Translations under genes and position numbers: made by a program | The notes under the pieces: generated by a model | Told to the model about the DNA's origin: nothing | The model's input: the letters and a program-made list of their open reading frames with translations, nothing else | The model's database searches: none | Origin: CAZALT01 sp964485515 | GTDB lineage: Bacteria; Actinomycetota; Acidimicrobiia; Acidimicrobiales; Acidimicrobilacustridaceae | NCBI GenBank assembly: GCA_964485515.1 | Contig: CAZALT010000165.1 | Location: 1-7,756 of the forward strand | Length of the DNA stretch: 7,756 nt | Reading direction: 5' to 3' | Shown here: positions 1 to 3,857 of the stretch, in pieces | How the letters are laid out: every line of letters begins with the position of its first letter | Position numbering within the stretch: the stretch's first letter is position 1

Positions 1-239
1 GGCATCCACACGACGCCGGCGAGGGCGGCGTTGTCCGACGCGCGCTGCAACTTGGCCGCTTGGGCGTACCAGGCTCCGACATCGACGGCGAACGCCGTCA
101 TGATGATGAGCGGGACGATCAGCAACCCCACCATCGGCAGAACCCAACCGCTCTCGCGGTCCCCCATGGACCCACCGCGATCAGATGCCCCTATGGGCGA
201 GGCTGGTTCACGTGACGTTTCAGGAAGCAGGTTGCGCAT
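1..239 (-). CDS. TadG-like pilus assembly/secreted protein, N-terminal part (runs off left edge)
   Basis: Partial gene: 79 full codons are visible and the frame stays open to base 1. The start at 239 is preceded by AAGGGG (249-254) at 9-nt spacing, overlapping the stop of the gene before it. A second ATG at 165-167 (Met25) lacks that support. The protein has a polar N-terminus of about 30 residues, one hydrophobic segment at about residues 32-52 (GWVLPMVGLLIVPLIIMTAF), then AVDVGAWYAQAAKLQRASDN, which ends in AALAG. That block, directly after a single membrane helix, is typical of the TadG-like/putative Flp-assembly group, in which a short N-terminal anchor displays a large extracytoplasmic part. 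It lacks the Glu at +5 after a Gly that the two preceding pseudopilins have, so prepilin-peptidase processing is not indicated. It lies 13 nt after the second TadE-like gene, so they are probably one operon. The family call is inferred from the short N-terminus only. Confidence 0.7.
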   Translation of the reverse strand, partial: MRNLLPETSREPASPIGASDRGGSMGDRESGWVLPMVGLLIVPLIIMTAFAVDVGAWYAQAAKLQRASDNAALAGVVWM

Positions 240-252
240 GGTGCAGGACCCC

Positions 253-915
253 TTAAGCGCCGTAGGGAGGTTCGAGTCGACTGGAGGTGAAGTCCGTCAC
301 CGTCACGGTGTTGGGCAGCAGGCTCGTGACCGAGTCGTAGGTGACTTCGATGTAGACCCCGACCCACTCCGGCCCGTTGGTGGCCGACAAGGAATTGATT
401 CGCGCGCTGGGGCACCACTTGGCGTCGTACCTGCTGGCGCAGCCCGCCGACGTCCCGAAGTTGCTCGTGACGAGCGCGGCCTCGGTCAGGCGGGCCTTGG
501 GGTACACGTTGCACCCGTCCGGCGCCGTGGCCGGCGCTGCCGTCTTGCAGGTGTTGTTCGGCCCACCCAAGGTCGTGCTCGCGCTCACGACCCCGGCCCC
601 GCCGGCACTGGCCTTCCCAGCGTAGATGATGACCTTCTCGACCTCGATGCCGTTCGTCGTCTCGAGCGATGCCATCAGCCCCTGCAAGGCGAACATGTCG
701 GCCGCGGGAGCGGTCCTCGACTGGGCGACGCTGCGCACCGCGGTGCGCAGCGACGAGGCGATGATGGTGGAGTTGCGCCACGCGGTGCCGTATTCGAAGA
801 TGCCGAGGAACAAGACGAAGAGGAACGGCAGCACGAGGGCGAACTCGACGAGCGCCACACCTTCGTCGCCATGGAGGCGCTCGCTGCTCGATGTGGGTTG
901 ACGTGGCGAGCTCAT
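253..915 (-). CDS. TadE-like pseudopilin (second of a tandem pair)
   Basis: 220 residues. The ATG at 915-913 overlaps the TGA of the upstream gene (ATGA), and there is no clear Shine-Dalgarno sequence, so translation is probably coupled. The open frame extends further upstream, but that part is a shadow of the neighbouring gene. The N-terminus is short and polar, followed by a hydrophobic helix at about residues 20-42 (GVALVEFALVLPFLFVLFLG). Gly19 with Glu24 at +5 matches the class of prepilin-peptidase sites used in Flp/TadE proteins. The rest (about 43-220) is predicted to lie outside the membrane. It has four cysteines (C123, C135, C159, C168) in CNVY and WCPS contexts. The last 35 residues (GVYIEV...SRLEP) match the end of the upstream neighbour. 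Known role of the family: minor pseudopilins of tight-adherence (Flp) pili or related secretion machines. The actual structure assembled here is unknown, and no Tad ATPase or membrane platform gene is in the window. Confidence 0.85.
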   Translation of the reverse strand: MSSPRQPTSSSERLHGDEGVALVEFALVLPFLFVLFLGIFEYGTAWRNSTIIASSLRTAVRSVAQSRTAPAADMFALQGLMASLETTNGIEVEKVIIYAGKASAGGAGVVSASTTLGGPNNTCKTAAPATAPDGCNVYPKARLTEAALVTSNFGTSAGCASRYDAKWCPSARINSLSATNGPEWVGVYIEVTYDSVTSLLPNTVTVTDFTSSRLEPPYGA

Positions 916-1592
916 GCGATCGTCTGCGGTTCGAGCTTGGTGACCGACTGGTCCGACAGGGTGATCTCCTCGCCGAAGAGCCCGGTCACCCATGGGTGCC
1001 TGACCTGGATGTAGATGCCGAGGTAGTCGGGCGTGGCCGCCACGCTGACCTTGCGGCCCGACGGGCAGTAGTAGCGGATCGGCCCCTGGTTGGGCCCGAC
1101 GGTGCACGTCCAGTTGGGCCCGTTGGCCTCGTCGCGCATGTCGTCGGCCGAGTAGACGTTGCACGCGCCAACCGCCGGAGCGTCGAACGTTCCGCCGTTG
1201 AAGGTCGGGGATCCCGCCCGGCAACCACCTGGCACCGGGTCGGTGCGATCCTCGGCCTTCCAGACCACGATCCGTTCGATCTGGCCCGAGGGCATGGCGC
1301 GCCCGGCCTTGCGAATCGCCTGGAGCGTCTCCCAGTCGGCCTGAAGGGACAACCCCTGGATGGCTTCCTCACGAGAGCCAGCCGTGACCATGTTGGTCAC
1401 GGTGAGGTAGTCCCGGAAGGCACCGCCGAACTCGATGATGCCGAAGAGCATGTAGACGAACACCGGCGTGATGAGCGCGGCCTCGACGAGCACGGCTCCT
1501 CCGTCGTCGGTGAACCGCCGCGGCTTCGGTCGTTCGGTTGCCCTCAGGGCCTTCGATGTCACGCGCACCCTTCCGTTGCCCATCGAGGTCAT
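912..1592 (-). CDS. TadE-like pseudopilin (first of a tandem pair)
   Basis: 226 residues from the ATG at 1592-1590, which has AAGGTGG (1602-1608) 9 nt upstream. An in-frame GTG at 1598 and an ATG at 1649 are less well placed. There is a basic N-terminus (about residues 1-30), then a hydrophobic helix at about 33-52 (GAVLVEAALITPVFVYMLFG). Gly32 with Glu37 at +5 fits a Flp/TadE-type prepilin-peptidase site. The extracytoplasmic part carries four cysteines (C124, C144, C163, C176) in ACNVY and YYCPS contexts. It ends in GIYIQVRHPW...SVTKLEP, colinear with the next gene's product, so the pair looks like a tandem duplication with divergence. It is the first gene of the visible pilus cluster, with the intergenic promoter region directly upstream. 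Family role (known): TadE proteins are processed pseudopilins of the tight-adherence system. Their exact role here is inferred. Confidence 0.85.
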   Translation of the reverse strand: MTSMGNGRVRVTSKALRATERPKPRRFTDDGGAVLVEAALITPVFVYMLFGIIEFGGAFRDYLTVTNMVTAGSREEAIQGLSLQADWETLQAIRKAGRAMPSGQIERIVVWKAEDRTDPVPGGCRAGSPTFNGGTFDAPAVGACNVYSADDMRDEANGPNWTCTVGPNQGPIRYYCPSGRKVSVAATPDYLGIYIQVRHPWVTGLFGEEITLSDQSVTKLEPQTIA

Positions 1593-1670
1593 CGTCACCC
1601 CCCACCTTCGACTTGAGGAATAGTTCCGATGGCCCAATCGGCGCCTCACCCCGGCAAGCGCCCCGGACCG

Positions 1671-1693
1671 ATGTCACAGACACTACCTGACAT
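1671..1693. repeat. Inverted repeat ATGTCA-N11-TGACAT, possible operator
   Basis: Two perfect 6-bp arms, ATGTCA (1671-1676) and TGACAT (1688-1693), are separated by 11 bp, giving a 23-bp symmetric site with centres about one helical turn and a half apart. The candidate -10 of the pilus cluster on the minus strand (TAGTGT, 1680-1685) lies inside it. The geometry suits a dimeric repressor or activator site. No regulator is encoded in the window, and a 6-bp palindrome can arise by chance, so this is only a candidate. Confidence 0.3.
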
Positions 1694-1791
1694 GGTCGGA
1701 AAATGCCCCGCGCCACCGCACGAACAGCCGCCTCACGTTCCACGACCGCTCGAGGTCAGGCGGCTGCATCGTTCTTGTCATCGGCGCCACG

Positions 1792-1797
1792 TACCGT
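1792..1797 (+). promoter_or_regulatory. Candidate -10 box (TACCGT) of a leaderless dGTPase-like transcript
   Basis: TACCGT fits the actinobacterial TANNNT -10 pattern and ends 6 nt before the ATG at 1804, so transcription would begin at or within a base or two of the start codon. There is no Shine-Dalgarno-like sequence before that ATG, which agrees with leaderless translation. The hexamer 17 bp further upstream (TCGTTC) is a poor -35, as is common for such promoters. Confidence 0.45.
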
Positions 1798-1803
1798 GCA
1801 CCC

Positions 1804-2970
1804 ATGGCCCGCCTCCGCACAGAACCCCCGGCACCGTCTCCGGACCCCTTGGCCGACACGGAGCGGGCCCGGTTGTGGGCGTCCACGATGTCCGGGGCGG
1901 TCGCCGACTCGAGCATCTCACTCGCTCACTCCCGACCGGTCCGTCTGGGGCCGATCGAGGTCCTCCGGCGCGAGCAGCGAGAGGAGCTCGAAGCGCAGGT
2001 CCTGTCCCCCGGGGCCACCCTCGGTCGGGGTGCGGGCACCCGTGCAACCCCCGAGGAACCCGACCCGTTCCGCACGTGCTTCGAGCGCGACCACGATCGC
2101 ATCCTGCATGCCAGCGCGTTTCGGCGGCTGGCGGGCAAGACGCAGGTCTTCGTCGCACCGTCGGACCACCAGCGCACGCGGCTCACCCACGCCCTCGAGG
2201 TCAGCCAGGTCGCCACCGCCATGGGGCGGGCGCTGGGGCTCAACACGTCGCTCATCGCCGCCGCAGCCGAGGGCCACGACTGCGGCCACGGGCCCGGCGG
2301 TCACCCCAGCGAAGACGCCTTCGCCGACTACCTCCCCGACGGGTTCGACCATGCCGTGTGGGGTGCCGACGTCGTGCTCGCCCCGCTCAACCTGTGCGCC
2401 GAGACCCTCGACGCCATCCGCAACCACTCGTGGAGCCGTCCGGCACCGATGACCCCCGAGGGCGAGGTGGTGGCATGGGCCGACCGCATCGCGTATGTGT
2501 GCCACGACTTCGAGGACGCGGTCAGCGCGGGTGTCGTCACGCCCGACGACCTTCCCCATCTCGTGCGCGAGCGCTGCGGCGACCGCCGACCGCAACAGCT
2601 GTCAGCGTTCATCAACGCCGTCATCGACGCCACGGCCGCCACCGGCCAGGTCGGCATGTCTCCCCCGCTGGCCGAAGCGCTCGCCGCGTTCCGACAGCGC
2701 AACTACGAGACCATCTACATGCGCCCCGCGTCGCGAGTCCAGGCCCGCGAGGTGCGAGAGCTCATGCAGCGGCTCGTCGAGCACTTCGGGTGCCATCCCG
2801 AGCAGCTACCCGCCGACCATCGGCGCGACGTCGCCGCGGCGCGAGACCTCACGGCCTATCGAGCCGCGGTCACCTACGTGGCCGGCATGACCGACCGGTT
2901 CGCCATCGATCAGGCCGTCGAGCTCACCGGCTGGACACGACCCACCTCATCGATCTGGACCGTCGCCTGA
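1804..2970 (+). CDS. dgt: HD-domain deoxynucleoside triphosphate triphosphohydrolase (dGTPase-like)
   Basis: 388 residues. Family reaction (known): dGTP or other dNTPs are hydrolysed to the deoxynucleoside plus triphosphate, a cytosolic step in dNTP pool control. The HD metal ligands are visible in order: His129 in RTRLTH, His158-Asp159 in EGHDCGHGPGGH, and Asp227 in WADRIAYVCHD. Other family landmarks are FERDHDRILHASAFRRLAGK (about 93-112), NYETIYMRP (about 300-308) near the C-terminal domain, and GMTDRFAI (361-368). The block after the HD pair reads GHGPGGH where most relatives have GHTPFGH or similar. About 50 residues precede the point (RREQREELEAQVLSP, about 55-69) where related proteins usually begin; this extension is Pro/Ala-rich and looks unstructured. 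The start is chosen from the leaderless promoter at 1792-1797; Met29 (1888) is an alternative. The gene stands alone, divergent from the pilus genes and convergent with L27. Substrate preference and allosteric control cannot be read from sequence. Confidence 0.85.
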   Translation: MARLRTEPPAPSPDPLADTERARLWASTMSGAVADSSISLAHSRPVRLGPIEVLRREQREELEAQVLSPGATLGRGAGTRATPEEPDPFRTCFERDHDRILHASAFRRLAGKTQVFVAPSDHQRTRLTHALEVSQVATAMGRALGLNTSLIAAAAEGHDCGHGPGGHPSEDAFADYLPDGFDHAVWGADVVLAPLNLCAETLDAIRNHSWSRPAPMTPEGEVVAWADRIAYVCHDFEDAVSAGVVTPDDLPHLVRERCGDRRPQQLSAFINAVIDATAATGQVGMSPPLAEALAAFRQRNYETIYMRPASRVQAREVRELMQRLVEHFGCHPEQLPADHRRDVAAARDLTAYRAAVTYVAGMTDRFAIDQAVELTGWTRPTSSIWTVA

Positions 2971-3071
2971 CATCCGATCCGACCGTGCTCCCACCAACGA
3001 GCTGAGGGATGGTCACCGACCAGGGCGGCGGTCACCGGCAAGCACTTCGGGCCGCACCCGACCACGCGCGA

Positions 3072-3099
3072 CGATGCCTCGCCCAGGGGCGAGGCATCG
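3072..3099. terminator. Strong hairpin between convergent genes, probable bidirectional terminator
   Basis: CGATGCCTCGCC pairs perfectly with GGCGAGGCATCG around the 4-base loop CAGG (12 bp, 13 if the loop closes to two bases). It lies about 100 nt after the dGTPase-like stop and about 40 nt after the L27 stop, exactly where transcripts from both strands should end. Neither side has a T-tract, so it would be an intrinsic terminator without a U-run or a stabilising 3' end structure, as is often seen in high-GC actinobacteria. Confidence 0.6.
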
Positions 3100-3110
3100 A
3101 GCAGGTCGGT

Positions 3111-3132
3111 TGGTCGGGCCGAACCCGAACCA
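3111..3132 (-). terminator. Weaker hairpin just after the L27 stop codon
   Basis: On the minus strand TGGTTCGGG pairs with CCCGACCA with one bulged T and a TTCGG loop, starting about 5 nt after the rpmA stop. With the larger hairpin at 3072-3099 it forms a tandem pair at the end of the L21-L27 transcript. The bulge and the lack of a T-tract make it a moderate call. Confidence 0.35.
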
Positions 3133-3137
3133 GAGGA

Positions 3138-3389
3138 TCAGGTCGGGACGATGTCGACCAGCTTGCGGCCCTTGCGGGCGCCGAACTTGATCTTGCCGTC
3201 CGAGGTGGCGAACAGGGTGTCGTCGCCGCCCTTGCTGACGTTCTCACCCGGGTGGATGCGGGTGCCGCGCTGGCGCACGATGATGGTGCCGGCCGTGACG
3301 ACCTCGCCGTCGAACTTCTTGACGCCGAGGCGCTGGGCCCGTGAATCGCGGCCGTTCCTGGTGGAACCGCCGCCTTTGGTCTTTGACAT
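3138..3389 (-). CDS. rpmA: 50S ribosomal protein L27
   Basis: 83 residues, the usual length. The protein begins MSKTKGGGSTRNGRDSRAQR and continues LGVKKFDG, then VRQRGTRIHPG and DDTLFA, all L27 hallmarks. L27 sits near the peptidyl transferase centre with its flexible N-terminal arm reaching toward the tRNA acceptor ends. The N-terminus starts directly with the mature-type arm, so no cleaved leader of the kind found in Firmicutes is present. AGAAGGG within the last L21 codons lies 7 nt before the ATG. Only 3 nt separate it from the L21 stop, so the two are co-transcribed. In many bacteria the GTPase gene obg follows; here two hairpins and a convergent gene follow instead. Confidence 0.98.
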   Translation of the reverse strand: MSKTKGGGSTRNGRDSRAQRLGVKKFDGEVVTAGTIIVRQRGTRIHPGENVSKGGDDTLFATSDGKIKFGARKGRKLVDIVPT

Positions 3390-3392
3390 CGG

Positions 3393-3698
3393 TCAGCCCT
3401 TCTTGATGCTGGTGATCTCGACCGTGTCGTAGTTCTGGCGGTGACCCCACCGACGACGCTGGTTCGACTTGTTCTTGTAGGTGAAGCCGGTGATCTTCGG
3501 GCCCTTGGTGGCACCCACGACGCGACCGGTCACCGTGACCCCGGCCAGTTCGGACGGGGTCGCGAGGACGGCATCGCCATCGACGAGAAGGACGGGCTGG
3601 AGGGTGACTTCTTCGACACCACCGAGGAGCTCGAGGTCGACCTGCTGACCTTCGGACACCCGATACTGCTTGCCACCGGACGAAATGACCGCATACAT
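3393..3698 (-). CDS. rplU: 50S ribosomal protein L21
   Basis: 101 residues, normal for the family. The N-terminus MYAVISSGGKQYRVSEGQ and the C-terminal basic stretch KNKSNQRRRWGHRQ followed by YDTVEI are diagnostic of L21, which binds 23S rRNA early in large-subunit assembly. AGGGTGG (3706-3712) is 7 nt before the ATG and could act as a Shine-Dalgarno sequence; it overlaps a TAGGGT that could instead be a -10 box (separate entry). The gene follows the RNase E/G gene by 159 nt and precedes L27 by 3 nt. It may be read both from the long upstream transcript and from its own promoter. Confidence 0.98.
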   Translation of the reverse strand: MYAVISSGGKQYRVSEGQQVDLELLGGVEEVTLQPVLLVDGDAVLATPSELAGVTVTGRVVGATKGPKITGFTYKNKSNQRRRWGHRQNYDTVEITSIKKG

Positions 3699-3707
3699 AA
3701 GGATGCC

Positions 3708-3738
3708 ACCCTACCGGACCGGCGCCGCGGAATCCCAA
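3708..3738 (-). promoter_or_regulatory. Candidate promoter for rplU-rpmA
   Basis: On the minus strand TTGGGA (3733-3738) and TAGGGT (3708-3713) resemble -35 and -10 hexamers with a rather long 19-bp spacer. The -10 ends 9 nt before the rplU ATG, so transcripts would have a leader of only about 2 nt or none. The same bases also read AGGGTGG, a fair ribosome binding site for longer transcripts. A separate promoter would let the ribosomal proteins be made at a higher level than the RNase. The assignment rests on motif resemblance only. Confidence 0.35.
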
Positions 3739-3772
3739 ACGAGTCGGGGCATTTCTCGCCCAAACCGCCCCA

Positions 3773-3792
3773 GATCGGCGGAGAGACCGATC
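3773..3792. repeat. Small inverted repeat in the RNase-L21 intergenic region
   Basis: GATCGG (3773-3778) and CCGATC (3787-3792) flank an 8-nt loop in the 159-nt gap between the RNase E/G stop and rplU. In RNA from the minus strand it would form a modest 6-bp hairpin upstream of the candidate rplU promoter. It has no T-tract, so it may be a partial terminator, an RNA processing site or chance. The rest of the gap (3699-3857) shows no open frame worth calling. Confidence 0.3.
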
Positions 3793-3857
3793 ACCCTGAC
3801 CGAGCGCTGCGCCAATTTCGGCGGGAGGTTCGTGTCAGACCCCCCGGTGAGGAGATC

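Larger units (their letters stand above)
1593..1803. promoter_or_regulatory. Divergent intergenic region between the pilus cluster and the dGTPase-like gene
   Basis: This 211-bp non-coding stretch separates two outward-reading genes, so it must hold promoters for both unless the pilus genes are read from elsewhere. On the plus side a TANNNT-type -10 lies just before the dGTPase-like start (separate entry). On the minus side TAGTGT (1680-1685) could serve as a -10 for the pilus genes, giving a leader of roughly 80 nt, but no convincing -35 precedes it. An inverted repeat covers that box (separate entry). Frames that stay open across this region have no recognisable protein content. Confidence 0.55.

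Noticed and set aside
31..1014. 327-codon open frame on the plus strand
   Set aside because: It lies opposite the three pilus-cluster genes, which carry membrane helices, pseudopilin sites and shared cysteines; its own translation is Arg/Gly-rich noise.
916..1224. Upstream extension of the second TadE-like gene
   Set aside because: The extra 103 residues are an out-of-frame reading of the first TadE-like gene; the ATGA overlap at 912-915 gives a natural start.
1629..3005. 458-codon plus-strand frame overlapping the dGTPase-like gene
   Set aside because: It is a shifted frame of the HD-domain gene with Arg/Pro/His-rich content and no domain.
3010..3038. Two GGTCACCG direct repeats 21 nt apart after the dGTPase-like gene
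   Set aside because: They are short and composed of common high-GC words, with no symmetry or neighbouring promoter; probably chance.
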